Source: Actinopolymorpha pittospori
GTDB taxonomy: Bacteria > Actinomycetota > Actinomycetes > Propionibacteriales > Actinopolymorphaceae
Direction of reading: 5' to 3'
NCBI RefSeq assembly: GCF_014873875.1
Contig: NZ_JADBEM010000001.1
Coordinates: 7,130,001-7,194,000, forward strand
DNA: 64,000 nt
The position numbers and the translations under genes were made by a program. Below, piece after piece: positions 16,727-24,829 of this stretch (its first letter is position 1; each line of letters begins with the position of its first letter). Below the pieces are notes generated by a model. That model made no database searches and had not been told where the DNA came from. It saw only the letters and a list, made by a program, of their open reading frames with translations.

Positions 16727-17575
16727 GTGCAGAAGCAGAAGTGGCTCATCACCGGCGTCAGCACGGGCCTCGGGCGCGCCATCGCCCAAGCCGCCCTGGC
16801 CGCCGGGCACACCGTCGTGGGAACAGTCCGCTCCGAGGAGGACCTGAGGGCCTTCGAAGGGGTCGCGCCCGGGTACGCCCACGGCCGCATCCTGGATATG
16901 ACCGACAGTGACGCCGTCTCGAGTGTGGTCGCGGAGGTGGAGCAGAACCTCGGCCCGGTGGAGGTCGTCGTCGCCAACGCCGGCTACGGCCTGGAGGGCA
17001 CCTTCGAGGAAACCCCGCTGGCCGAGGTGCGGCGGCAGTTCGAGGTCAACGTGTTCGGCACCGTGGCCACCCTGCAGGCGGCACTGCCCCACATGCGTCG
17101 GCGCCGCCGCGGACACCTGAGGGCCGTCACCTCCATGGGCGGGCTCATGGCCGTGCCCGGCATGTCCGCCTACTGCGGCAGCAAGTTCGCCGTGGAAGGC
17201 ATCCTGGAGGCACTGGGCAAGGAGGTCGCACAGTTCGGGATCCACGTGACGGCGATCGAGCCCGGTTCCTTCCGTACCAACTGGGCCGGACGGTCCATGA
17301 CACGCGCCGCGCAGTCCATCGACGACTACGACGAGTTGTTCACCCCCATCCGTGCGGCGCGGCAGAAGGCAAACGGGAACCAGCTCGGCAATCCGGCCAA
17401 GGCAGGGGACGCCGTCGTGCACATCACGTCGATCGACCAGCCGCCTGCCCACCTCGTCCTGGGCTCGGACGCGCTGCGCCTGGTCACCGCCGCGCGCACG
17501 GCCGTGGACGAGGAGATCCGCGCGTGGGAGACGCTCTCCCGTACGACCGACTTCGCCCAGGGCGCTCAGCTCTGA
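16727..17575 (+). CDS. Short-chain dehydrogenase/reductase (classical SDR)
   Basis: This 282-aa protein has the SDR hallmarks: TGVSTGLGRAIA cofactor motif at residues 9-20, NAGYG near 87, a catalytic serine in AVTSMGG, and YCGSK (YxxxK) near 147-151, followed by IEPGSFRTNW. An NADPH-dependent oxidoreductase acting on a carbonyl or alcohol is expected; the substrate is not predictable. The GTG start is set by GGAGGA 4 bp upstream. The stop overlaps the next TetR start (TGATG), so they form one unit. A second SDR with the same subfamily features lies at 22.4-23.2 kb, also next to a TetR gene. Confidence 0.88.
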   Translation: MQKQKWLITGVSTGLGRAIAQAALAAGHTVVGTVRSEEDLRAFEGVAPGYAHGRILDMTDSDAVSSVVAEVEQNLGPVEVVVANAGYGLEGTFEETPLAEVRRQFEVNVFGTVATLQAALPHMRRRRRGHLRAVTSMGGLMAVPGMSAYCGSKFAVEGILEALGKEVAQFGIHVTAIEPGSFRTNWAGRSMTRAAQSIDDYDELFTPIRAARQKANGNQLGNPAKAGDAVVHITSIDQPPAHLVLGSDALRLVTAARTAVDEEIRAWETLSRTTDFAQGAQL

Positions 17576-18189
17576 TGGCCGGCCACCACTCCGCGCGGAG
17601 TCGACGCACCGCCGAACGCAAGGGCGATGTCCGGGAGCGGGCCATTCTGGACACCTGCGAAGCTCTGCTCGCACAAAAGGGCTACGACGCCATGGCCGTC
17701 GGCGACATCGCCCAGGGCGCCGGTATCACCCGCGGCGCGCTGTACTTCTACTTCGGCTCCAAGAAGGAAGTCGTCACGGCACTCGTGGCCCGGACCGTCG
17801 AGCACCTGTGGGAGCGGTCCCGGGTCACCGCGGAGACCGAGGACCCGCGCCAGGCCATCGCGGCGGCCATGCAGCGCACGGTCGAACTGTGGAACGAGCA
17901 CGGCCTGGTCATGCGGACGGCGATCGACCTGTCGTTGACCGTGCCGGAGATCGGGGAGCTGTGGAGCCGTACAGCTGACCTGTTCATCACGGCCATCACC
18001 GCTGTCCTGGAACGAGCCGGCGTGGAGGCCGGCACCGAACCAGAACAGGCCTCAGCGATGGCACGCGCCCTGTGCTGGATGATCGAGCGGACCTTCTACC
18101 ACGCCTCGCAGGAGTCCCGCGAGAAGCTGCAGAAGGCGTCTTCGACCTGCGAACACATCTGGCTGATCAGCGCCGGCCTGAGCTCCTGA
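17575..18189 (+). CDS. TetR-family regulator (EthR-like)
   Basis: This 204-aa regulator has a TetR helix-turn-helix at residues 20-66 (AILDTCEALLAQKGYDAMAVGDIAQGAGITRGALYFYFGSKKEV) and a C-terminal domain reminiscent of EthR-type proteins (WMIERTFYHAS). Its ATG overlaps the SDR stop (TGATG), so it is co-translated with the dehydrogenase and probably represses the pair. No separate promoter space is present. It converges with the coiled-coil gene ending at 18224. Confidence 0.85.
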   Translation: MAGHHSARSRRTAERKGDVRERAILDTCEALLAQKGYDAMAVGDIAQGAGITRGALYFYFGSKKEVVTALVARTVEHLWERSRVTAETEDPRQAIAAAMQRTVELWNEHGLVMRTAIDLSLTVPEIGELWSRTADLFITAITAVLERAGVEAGTEPEQASAMARALCWMIERTFYHASQESREKLQKASSTCEHIWLISAGLSS

Positions 18190-18223
18190 CACATCCCCAG
18201 GGCCGTGCTCGACACTTCAGCGC

Positions 18224-19378
18224 CTACGCCGTGGGGTCCTCGCCTCGAGAGTCCTCCCCCGGCTGGGGATCGGCGGGCTGGTCGCGGCCGGCGAGCAGCC
18301 GGTCGAAGCGTGCGTGGGTGGCGCTGAGTTCCTCCCGAACGCCGGACAACTCCTTGTCCAGCGCGTTCGCGTGAGACTCCGCGAGCCGGCGTGCCGTGTG
18401 CTCGGCCGCGGACCGCTCGCGAAGCTGCCGCGCCTCCTCCCGCAGTCCGTCCAGCTCGACGCGAACGGCGTGCAGCTCACCCCGTGCACCGTGCAGCTCC
18501 TGGCGTGCGGCGTCATGGTCGTTTCCCACCTTGACCAGGCGTTCCTCGGCGGCTTCCAGCTGCGCCGCCAGGGCCGCCCGCGTCGCCTCGGCACGGGCCA
18601 GTGCCGTGTCGCGATCGGCAAGGTCCCGTTGCGCGGCACGGTGGACCGAGCGAAGCTCGGCGTAGTCCGACCGCAGCGCGCGTACCTCCAGCACGAGCTC
18701 GTCACGTGAACGCTGGGCCGCGGCCTGTGCCGCCTCGGCGGCACCACGGGCCCGCTCGTGCTGGGCCACCTGTTCCCAGGAGCGTCGGCGGACATCCTCA
18801 GCGGCGCGTTCGGCACGCTCGGCGCTGCGTTCGGCCACCTGTCGCGCCTGGCGGTCGTCGCGGGCCGCGGCCACCACCTTCACCCGTGCGGCCTCAGCCG
18901 CCTGCGCGGCACGCTCGGCGGCCTCGGCGTCCTGGTGCGCTTCGGCGGCCTCCGACTCCGCCGCGCGCACCCGCCCCAGAGCACCGGTGTCCGCCCGCGC
19001 GAGCCGTTCCCGCATCTCCCCCAGCGTCGCGGCCAACGCCTGCGCGGCCGGGTCGAAGAGCTCCGCCAACCGTTGTGCTTCCACCAGCGGGTCGACGATC
19101 GCCGCGGTCTGGGCGGATCTGCGGGCGCGGGAGGCGGCGTCCGCGTGGGCCTTGCAGCAGTAGGCGGCTGGCCGGCCACTGCGGCGCCGCCCATCCGACG
19201 TCGTCGACCGCGGCGGCAGCGGGTTGTCGCAGCCGTCGAGGGAGCACACCCCAACGCCACTCGTGGCCTCGTCGCCGGAGACCTCGCCGGAGAACTCAGC
19301 AGGGAACTCATCGAGGGCATCGGACGCGTCTGGGTTGGCCACGTTCTCGTCGTCGGTCACGGCCACACCGTAGATCAT
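18224..19378 (-). CDS. Zinc-ribbon-like plus long coiled-coil protein, KfrA-like architecture
   Basis: This 384-aa acidic protein starts with a disordered Asp/Glu-rich segment. It then has a Cys/His cluster (CSLDGCDNPLPP at about residues 45-56, then YCCKAHADAA) like the short zinc motif 'CxxxxC...CxxxH' found at the front of actinobacterial DNA-associated proteins. From about residue 85 to 365 it is an almost unbroken Ala/Arg/Glu coiled coil. The layout resembles plasmid KfrA proteins, which bind DNA near their own promoter. It diverges from a tyrosine recombinase across an 86-bp gap with an inverted repeat. A DNA-binding or recombination-accessory role is inference. Confidence 0.55.
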   Translation of the reverse strand: MIYGVAVTDDENVANPDASDALDEFPAEFSGEVSGDEATSGVGVCSLDGCDNPLPPRSTTSDGRRRSGRPAAYCCKAHADAASRARRSAQTAAIVDPLVEAQRLAELFDPAAQALAATLGEMRERLARADTGALGRVRAAESEAAEAHQDAEAAERAAQAAEAARVKVVAAARDDRQARQVAERSAERAERAAEDVRRRSWEQVAQHERARGAAEAAQAAAQRSRDELVLEVRALRSDYAELRSVHRAAQRDLADRDTALARAEATRAALAAQLEAAEERLVKVGNDHDAARQELHGARGELHAVRVELDGLREEARQLRERSAAEHTARRLAESHANALDKELSGVREELSATHARFDRLLAGRDQPADPQPGEDSRGEDPTA

Positions 19379-19429
19379 TTCGCGTGTGTCTAGCGCGTTA
19401 TTCGTTCTGCGACACGCGATACGCGAAAT
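19377..19429. promoter_or_regulatory. Inverted repeats between coiled-coil gene and recombinase
   Basis: ATTTCGCGT (19377-19385) and ACGCGAAAT (19421-19429) form a perfect 9-bp inverted repeat, with GTGTC/GACAC nested just inside (19386-19390 and 19411-19415). The left arm overlaps the start codon of the coiled-coil gene. It may be an operator for that protein or a recombination (core-type) site for the recombinase. Confidence 0.5.
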
Positions 19430-19464
19430 ACGAACGCGGGAGAGTACCCGTGATAATCACAGTT

Positions 19465-20652
19465 ATGACGGAGTACCCCGCTCGGCCCGACGGATCCGAG
19501 ATCGACGAGATCGGTCGGGGCGAAGCCGCTCGGACCGAGGTCGGCCGCCTCGCGGGCGAGCCGCGATCAGGCGCCAGCGCGCTCGAGGTGCGCGCGGCGC
19601 TGGCGGACGCGGTCGACCTGCTCCCCGCGCTCGCGCCGGCGGATCCGACCGACCGCTACACGGTGCGGTACCTGACCGTGCTCTGGCTGGAGGCGGACAA
19701 GACGCCGCACACGCGACGCGCCTACTACGCCGATCTGGCGGCGTGGCTCACCTGGTGTTCGCGTTCCGGCCTCGACCCACTGGCCGCGCGGCGCGCCGAC
19801 GTCGACGCGTTCAAGGCCACCATCACCGTCACCGGCCGAGACGGACTCCCCCGGCCGGCGGCCCCGTCCACCGTGGCCCGCATGCTGGCCGGTCTTTCGA
19901 GTTGGTACCGCTACCTCGAGTCCAACGACGCGGCCGACCGCAACCCCGTCACCGCGGTCACCCGCCCCAGGGCCGCCGCCCGTTCCGCGCCGCGCTCCGC
20001 CCTCGACGAACGCGCTGTGGCCGCGCTACTGGACCACGCCGAGCACCGAGCGAACCGGCTCGGCACCGAGGCGGCCCGGCGTGACGCGGCCCTGACCGGT
20101 CTGCTGTTCTACACGGGGCTGCGGGTTTCGGGGATCACCACCGCGACCGTGCGTGACCTCGACCAGGACGCGGGGCACACGATCCTGCGCTATCTCGCCA
20201 AGGGTGGGCACCGCGACTTCCTCCCGCTCCCGCCGCCCGCACTCGCGCCGCTGCACGACTACCTCGAGACGCGTGCCCGCAACCGCGGGGTCCCACGGGC
20301 GCGACTGACCGGTCCCCTGTTGGCGACCGCGCCGCACGCCCATGACCGGTCCAAGCCCGGGGGGAAGCCGCTGACACAGCGGGACGTGTGGCAAACGTTG
20401 CGCCGGCTGGCGGCGCAGGCCGGGCTGACGGCGGCGAACTCCATCTCCCCGCACACCGCCCGCCGAACCGCCGGCACCGTGCTCCTCGCCCACGGCGTGC
20501 CGGTACAGAAGGTGCAGGACCTGCTCGGCCACGCCGACATCCGCACGACCCGGGACCACTACGACGCGCACCGCCACAAGCTCGACAGCTCCTCCGTCTA
20601 CACCCTCGCGCAGATCCTCGGGGACCATCGCCATCGCGGGCCGCAGGAGTGA
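19465..20652 (+). CDS. Tyrosine recombinase (XerC/D-like integrase)
   Basis: This 395-aa protein has an N-terminal SAM-like core-binding domain (about residues 75-165, TRRAYYADLAAWLTWCSRSGLDPLA...) and a catalytic domain. The latter has the Arg in GLLFYTGLRVSGIT, a Lys in LAKGGHRDFLPLP, HTARRTAG (HxxR), LLGHADIRTTRDHY (GH and the nucleophile Tyr). All six expected active-site residues appear present. The first 75 residues are a poorly conserved extension. It is not next to a tRNA, so a classic integrative-element arrangement is not evident. GTG at 19450 is an alternative start. Confidence 0.88.
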   Translation: MTEYPARPDGSEIDEIGRGEAARTEVGRLAGEPRSGASALEVRAALADAVDLLPALAPADPTDRYTVRYLTVLWLEADKTPHTRRAYYADLAAWLTWCSRSGLDPLAARRADVDAFKATITVTGRDGLPRPAAPSTVARMLAGLSSWYRYLESNDAADRNPVTAVTRPRAAARSAPRSALDERAVAALLDHAEHRANRLGTEAARRDAALTGLLFYTGLRVSGITTATVRDLDQDAGHTILRYLAKGGHRDFLPLPPPALAPLHDYLETRARNRGVPRARLTGPLLATAPHAHDRSKPGGKPLTQRDVWQTLRRLAAQAGLTAANSISPHTARRTAGTVLLAHGVPVQKVQDLLGHADIRTTRDHYDAHRHKLDSSSVYTLAQILGDHRHRGPQE

Positions 20653-20680
20653 ATCCCTCCGCGTTTCGCACCGGACGTAG

Positions 20681-20697
20681 ACTTGCTGATCGCAAGT
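20681..20697. promoter_or_regulatory. HxlR operator, site 1
   Basis: ACTTGC, 5 bp, GCAAGT: a perfect 17-bp palindrome 16 bp before the HxlR start. An identical pair of half-sites with the same spacing recurs at 21353-21369, before the next gene. Confidence 0.75.
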
Positions 20698-20713
20698 GAG
20701 GCGAGGAGGTCCC

Positions 20714-21259
20714 GTGAACGACACGAAGATCGGCCACGACCAGGGGCCGTGCCCGATCGGGCGGGCAGGGAGCCTCCTGGGCGAGCGGTGGGTTCTGTTG
20801 ATCCTGCGGGACGCCATGCTCGGCCTGCGCCGCTTCGACGAGTTCCGCGGGCATCTGGGCATTGCCGACAACATCCTCGCCGGCAGGTTGCGCCGGATGG
20901 TCGAGGCCGGCCTGCTGGTCAAGACGCCTTACCAGGACGGCAATCGGATACGTGAGGAGTACCGACTCACCGAGGCCGGCGCCGACCTCGCACCAGTACT
21001 CCGAGCCCTCGCCGACTGGGGACACCGGCACACCGGCGGCGCCGAGGAGGCGGCACCGATGCGTGCCGTCCACGTCGACTGTGGCGGCGACCTTCGACCC
21101 GACAACCAGTGCACCCGCTGCGGCGCAAAGGTCGGACGCGAGGAGGAGGCCTGGATCAGGCCATGGCACTCGCCCGCCCCCGTCCGCCTCGCCGCTCCGA
21201 CAGCCGCCGCAGCCCGGCGAGAGTCCGCGACCGGTGCGACCGTCGTCGGCTCTGGCTGA
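20714..21259 (+). CDS. HxlR/MarR-like winged-helix regulator with C-terminal zinc-ribbon-like tail
   Basis: This 181-aa protein has the HxlR signature: CPIGRAGSLLGERWVLLILRD at the N-terminus, RFDEFRGHLGIADNILAGRLRRMVEAGLL as recognition helix and wing, and YRLTEAGADLAPVLRALADWG. Beyond the ~110-residue domain it carries a Cys motif (VDCGGDL then CTRCGAKV) and a basic Ala-rich tail, seen in a subset of actinobacterial HxlR proteins. The conserved N-terminal Cys (residue 13) can act in redox or electrophile sensing in relatives. GTG at 20714 has AGGAGGT 4 bp upstream. It likely controls itself and the reductase gene that follows. Confidence 0.87.
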   Translation: MNDTKIGHDQGPCPIGRAGSLLGERWVLLILRDAMLGLRRFDEFRGHLGIADNILAGRLRRMVEAGLLVKTPYQDGNRIREEYRLTEAGADLAPVLRALADWGHRHTGGAEEAAPMRAVHVDCGGDLRPDNQCTRCGAKVGREEEAWIRPWHSPAPVRLAAPTAAAARRESATGATVVGSG

Positions 21260-21352
21260 TCGAACTTCCCCTGCCGCTCGATCCCTCCGCGCTGCGATCG
21301 CGATCTACCTGGCTTGCAGCATGAAAGTCTGGTGACTAGCCTGGTTGCTTCT

Positions 21353-21369
21353 ACTTGCGAACAGCAAGT
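21353..21369. promoter_or_regulatory. HxlR operator, site 2
   Basis: The same ACTTGC-N5-GCAAGT palindrome as at 20681-20697, located 27 bp before the reductase GTG at 21397. It indicates direct control of this gene by the HxlR protein. Confidence 0.75.
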
Positions 21370-21396
21370 CAGATCGTCGAGGGGGTAGGGACGGCG

Positions 21397-22332
21397 GTGG
21401 GTACGGCGGCACGCATCCTCGTCGTCGGGGCTGGCGCGGTCGGCGGTCTGCTCGGCGGCAGGCTTGTCCAACACGGCCGTGACGTTGCTTTCCTCGTCCG
21501 GCCCGGGCGGGCCAAGCGGCTGAGTGACCGTGGTCTGCGGATCGTCGCCGCCGGTCGGACGGAGGTGATTCCGGTCCGCCCCGTCACCGCGGCGCAACTG
21601 ACCCACCCGTACGACCTGATCCTCCTGTCAGTGAAGGCGGACGCCATCGCCGGGGTGCTCGATGACCTGGCCCCAGCCGTCGGACCCGACACCTGCCTGG
21701 TCCCGTTCCTCAACGGAATGGCCCATATGGACGTCCTGGCGAGCCGATTCGACAAGGCGCTGCTCGGCGGCACCCTCAAGGTGGTCAGTCAGCTGAACGA
21801 GCAGGGCGACGTCGCACAACTCGCGCCAAGCGTCGAGATGGAGATCGGCGAACTGGACGGCGGACCAAGCCCCCGGCTGCACCGAGCCGTCGACGCGCTC
21901 ACGATCCCCGGCTTCTCCGTTCACGCACGCGACGACATCGTCGACGCGATGTGGGAGAAGTGGGTCTTCATCGCCAGTATCGGTGCGGTCACCGGCTTGA
22001 TGCGCGACTCGATCGGCCACATCGTGGCGATGCCCGGAGGACGCGCGTTCGCGGAAACCGTTCTGGACGAGGCGACGGCCGTCGCCCGCGCCGCCGGTCA
22101 CCCTGTCGCCGACGCCCGCGTGACGGCCACCAGGTCGGCGCTGACCGCCCCGGGGTCGACCACCACATCCTCGCTGTCCCGAGACCTGCTCGCCGGGCGA
22201 CCGACCGAGGTCGAGGCGGTCCTGGGCGACCTCGCCCGACGGGCGGACGAGCTCGGCGTCGCCGTTCCGTCGATCGCGGCGGCCACCCTGGCCCTACGGC
22301 TGCACAACCATCGGCTCGCGGAAGCCCGGTAG
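21397..22332 (+). CDS. Ketopantoate reductase-like (ApbA/PanE family) oxidoreductase
   Basis: This 311-aa protein has the family's Rossmann motif at its start (ILVVGAGAVGGLLGGRLVQHGRDVAFLVRPG), SVKADAI, VPFLNGMAHMDVL and the C-terminal EKWVFIASIGAVTGLMR helix with the catalytic Lys region. PanE reduces 2-dehydropantoate with NADPH. Many paralogues in regulator-linked accessory positions act on other 2-oxo acids or are stress-induced, so PanE itself is not claimed. The GTG at 21397 is chosen over an upstream TTG that lies inside the HxlR palindrome. It is a single-gene unit controlled by the adjacent HxlR. Confidence 0.82.
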   Translation: MGTAARILVVGAGAVGGLLGGRLVQHGRDVAFLVRPGRAKRLSDRGLRIVAAGRTEVIPVRPVTAAQLTHPYDLILLSVKADAIAGVLDDLAPAVGPDTCLVPFLNGMAHMDVLASRFDKALLGGTLKVVSQLNEQGDVAQLAPSVEMEIGELDGGPSPRLHRAVDALTIPGFSVHARDDIVDAMWEKWVFIASIGAVTGLMRDSIGHIVAMPGGRAFAETVLDEATAVARAAGHPVADARVTATRSALTAPGSTTTSSLSRDLLAGRPTEVEAVLGDLARRADELGVAVPSIAAATLALRLHNHRLAEAR

Positions 22333-22354
22333 GTTCGTTCTCGCCGCCCCCATC

Positions 22355-23209
22355 TCAGAACATGTCCACGGTCTCCTCGGCGCCGAAGTCGGCGGACCGG
22401 CTGACCGGCGCCCATTTCTCGGCCTCGGCGGCGCGTTCCTTGGACGCCTTCGCCGCTGACTCGACTGCGCCGGCACCGAGCAGGAGGCGCAGGGGCGGCT
22501 CGTCGAGTTCGACGATGTCGGTGATGATCCTGGCCCCTCGGGCAGGGTCACCCGGCCACGTTCCGAGGGTGGATTCGCGGTAGCGGTTCATCGCGCCGAC
22601 GGTCTGGTCGTAGTCGTCGCCGGCCCCCGCCGTCGGCAGGGACGTACCGGACCAGTCGGTGCGGAACGCGCCGGGCTCGATGATGGTCACCTTCACCCCG
22701 AAGGGCTTGACCTCGTTGTGGAGCACCTCCGAGAAGCCTTCGACGCCCCACTTCGCGGTCTGGTACGCGCCCATCCCCGGCGTGCCCCCGACCCGGCCAC
22801 CGATCGAGGAGAACTGGATGAAGTGGCCCCCGCGCTGCTTCCGCAGGATCGGCAGAGCGGCCCTGGTCACGTTGATGACGCCGTACAGGTTCGTCTCGAT
22901 CTGGGCTCGGAAGTCCTCCTCGGAGGTCTCCTCGATGGCGGTGGACGTCGCGTACCCCGCGTTGTTCACCACGACGTCGAGCGTGCCGAACCGCTCGAGC
23001 GCCTTCCCGATGGCGGCCTGGATGGCGTCGGTGTCGGTGACGTCGAGTGCGAGGGTGAGTACCCGCTCGCCGTACTCGCGTACGAGGTCCTCGAGCTGTT
23101 CCGGCCGGCGGGCGGTCGCGACCACCCGGTCTCCCTTGTCGAGCGCGGCCTTGGCGATCTCCCGTCCGAATCCGCGGGAGCTACCGGTGATGAACCAGGT
23201 CCTGGTCAT
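22355..23209 (-). CDS. Short-chain dehydrogenase/reductase (classical SDR)
   Basis: This 284-aa SDR has TGSSRGFGREIA (residues 8-19), NNAGYA near 88, a catalytic serine in FIQFSSIGG and YQTAK (YxxxK) near 154-158, then IIEPGAFRTDW. It belongs to the same subfamily as the SDR at 16.7 kb, with the late EAEKWAPVSRSADF tail. It diverges from a TetR gene at 23544 and its promoter region contains a CGGAGG/CCTCCG palindrome, so repression by that TetR is likely. The substrate is unknown. Confidence 0.88.
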   Translation of the reverse strand: MTRTWFITGSSRGFGREIAKAALDKGDRVVATARRPEQLEDLVREYGERVLTLALDVTDTDAIQAAIGKALERFGTLDVVVNNAGYATSTAIEETSEEDFRAQIETNLYGVINVTRAALPILRKQRGGHFIQFSSIGGRVGGTPGMGAYQTAKWGVEGFSEVLHNEVKPFGVKVTIIEPGAFRTDWSGTSLPTAGAGDDYDQTVGAMNRYRESTLGTWPGDPARGARIITDIVELDEPPLRLLLGAGAVESAAKASKERAAEAEKWAPVSRSADFGAEETVDMF

Positions 23210-23329
23210 GAGAGTCGTTCCTTCGTCGTCTCGCTCCACTGTCGCTTCCACGCCCGTTGGTCCCGCTTCTCGTTCCGTCGCGCAGACCGGGCGGTACAGC
23301 TAAGAGGAGGCCTACCTCCGGTCACTATA

Positions 23330-23345
23330 CGGAGGGTATCCTCCG
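23330..23345. promoter_or_regulatory. Palindromic operator upstream of SDR gene
   Basis: CGGAGG, GTAT, CCTCCG forms a perfect 16-bp palindrome about 120 bp upstream of the SDR ATG, within the space shared with the divergent TetR gene. A second partial copy (CCTCCGGTCACTATACGGAGG, 23315-23335) overlaps it, suggesting two adjoining sites. Confidence 0.6.
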
Positions 23346-23543
23346 CATAGCAAGCCACGGTGTCCACGACGCCGTGCCGGGACGGCCGCGTCGTAGGTCA
23401 TGCCGTCGGTCACGGGGAGCGACGTAGGGCTTACATCTCCACCGTAGGCCTCGGTGCGTCGACCCGGGCAGTCGGTAAAGTGGAGGAGGCCCTCCGAAAT
23501 CCTCGGGTGGACGAGTCCGTCATCGCTGGTGGGAGAGACGCGC

Positions 23544-24125
23544 ATGTCGAGCGCGGAGCAGGTTTCTGACGTCTTCGCACGTCGCCCCAAACGGGCCGAC
23601 GCACGGCGAAACTACGAGGCGCTGATCGCCGCGGCGCGAGACGCCTTCGCCGAAGCGGGGACCTCCGCGTCGCTGGAGGACATCGCCAGGCGCGCACAGG
23701 TCGGGATCGGCACGCTGTACCGCCACTTCCCCACCCGCCAGGACCTGTTCGAGAGTGTCTACGTGGACGAGGTGGAGGCGCTGTGTGCCACGGCGAACGA
23801 CCTCGCCGACCTGGCGCCCTGGGACGCGCTCGTGGCGTGGGTGCACCGGTTCGTCAGCTACACGGCGACGAAGCGGGCACTGGCCGAGGCGCTCAACCAC
23901 GACTCCGAACTGTTCCGCGGCTGCCGCGCGGCCATCTACGCCACCGGTGAACCACTGCTGCGGCGGGCCCAGGACGCAGGTGCCGCCCGCCCCGACATCA
24001 GCTTCGACGACATGATGCGCCTCGTCAGTGGGATCACCATGATCCACTTCGTCGAGCAGGGACAGCTCGAACGCGTCCTGGGCATGGCTCTCGACGGGCT
24101 CCGGGCCCAGCGGGCCGGGCGCTAG
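23544..24125 (+). CDS. TetR-family regulator
   Basis: This 193-aa protein has a TetR helix-turn-helix at residues 20-65 (ALIAAARDAFAEAGTSASLEDIARRAQVGIGTLYRHFPTRQDLFE) and a C-terminal domain of the type seen in SbtR/YbjK-like repressors. The ATG at 23544 follows a GGGAGAG ribosome-binding site. It diverges from the SDR gene at 23209 and probably represses it via the palindrome at 23330. Its stop overlaps the stop region of the convergent DUF402-like gene by 4 bp. Confidence 0.87.
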   Translation: MSSAEQVSDVFARRPKRADARRNYEALIAAARDAFAEAGTSASLEDIARRAQVGIGTLYRHFPTRQDLFESVYVDEVEALCATANDLADLAPWDALVAWVHRFVSYTATKRALAEALNHDSELFRGCRAAIYATGEPLLRRAQDAGAARPDISFDDMMRLVSGITMIHFVEQGQLERVLGMALDGLRAQRAGR

Positions 24126-24689
24126 GCGGTCCAGACGTCCAACCACTGCTTCGGGACCTTCTCGTCGAACGGCGGATCGCCGGCCCGCATCATCGCGAAG
24201 ACCTCCGAGCATGATGTCCGCGCGCTCTCGACGAGCGGGCCAGGAACAGACCACCTCACTCGGTCACGCTCCACCTCGTCCTCGTCGAGGATCACGATCG
24301 AGCCGTCCACACGGCGCCCGACGTCGAGGGTCAGGTCGACGAACGCCATGCCGGTCGCGGAGACGATCGGCGGGGTCGAGATGTCGACGTACTCCCGCTC
24401 CGCCACTTCGCCGACGACCACGGTCCCGTCCGGATGCTCCACGTCGTAGGTCAGGTCCGCACCCCCAGAAGTGCGCCACCCACCAACGGTCGCGGGGGTA
24501 GCAGTACAGATGGTGGGAGTGGAAGCGCATCACGTTCCCGCTCCGTCGGCGCACCGGCGAGCCCGCGGCCAGGACCGCCCACTGGCCGCACTCGTCCTCG
24601 CCCAGCACGGTCTCCACCCAGTGGGCCTGGACGTGGTCGGGGTACTTCAGCTTTCGTGCCACCCGTAGGTGGCGGCAGGCTGCGGGCAT
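24122..24689 (-). pseudogene. DUF402-family protein with one-base frameshift
   Basis: The N-terminal part (MPAACRHLRVARKLKYPDHVQAHWVETVLGEDE... to HHLYCYPRDRWWVAHFWG) and the C-terminal part (ADLTYDVEHPDGTVVVGEVAEREYVDISTPPIV... to VPKQWLDVWTA) lie in different frames. They join at a run of five G near 24464-24468, where four would restore the frame. Together they make a 188-aa DUF402/FomD-like protein; relatives include nucleoside-phosphate hydrolases. The total length (568 bp) fits one extra base. A homopolymer error in the sequence is as likely as true inactivation. Confidence 0.72.
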
Positions 24690-24829
24690 CTGGCTCCTTC
24701 GAGGTCCCGCAGGACCGGCTCAGCAGTGCGGGCGGGATCCGGTTGGCCGTGACTGGTCGGCGTACTTGGACGAAGCCACCGAAACAGGGCAGGGTGGCGG
24801 ACAGGAAGCCTCGCGGAAGGGAATCTGTG

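Noticed and set aside
19465..20652. Integrase of an integrative element spanning the region
   Set aside because: No tRNA, att repeats, excisionase or conjugation genes are visible beside it.
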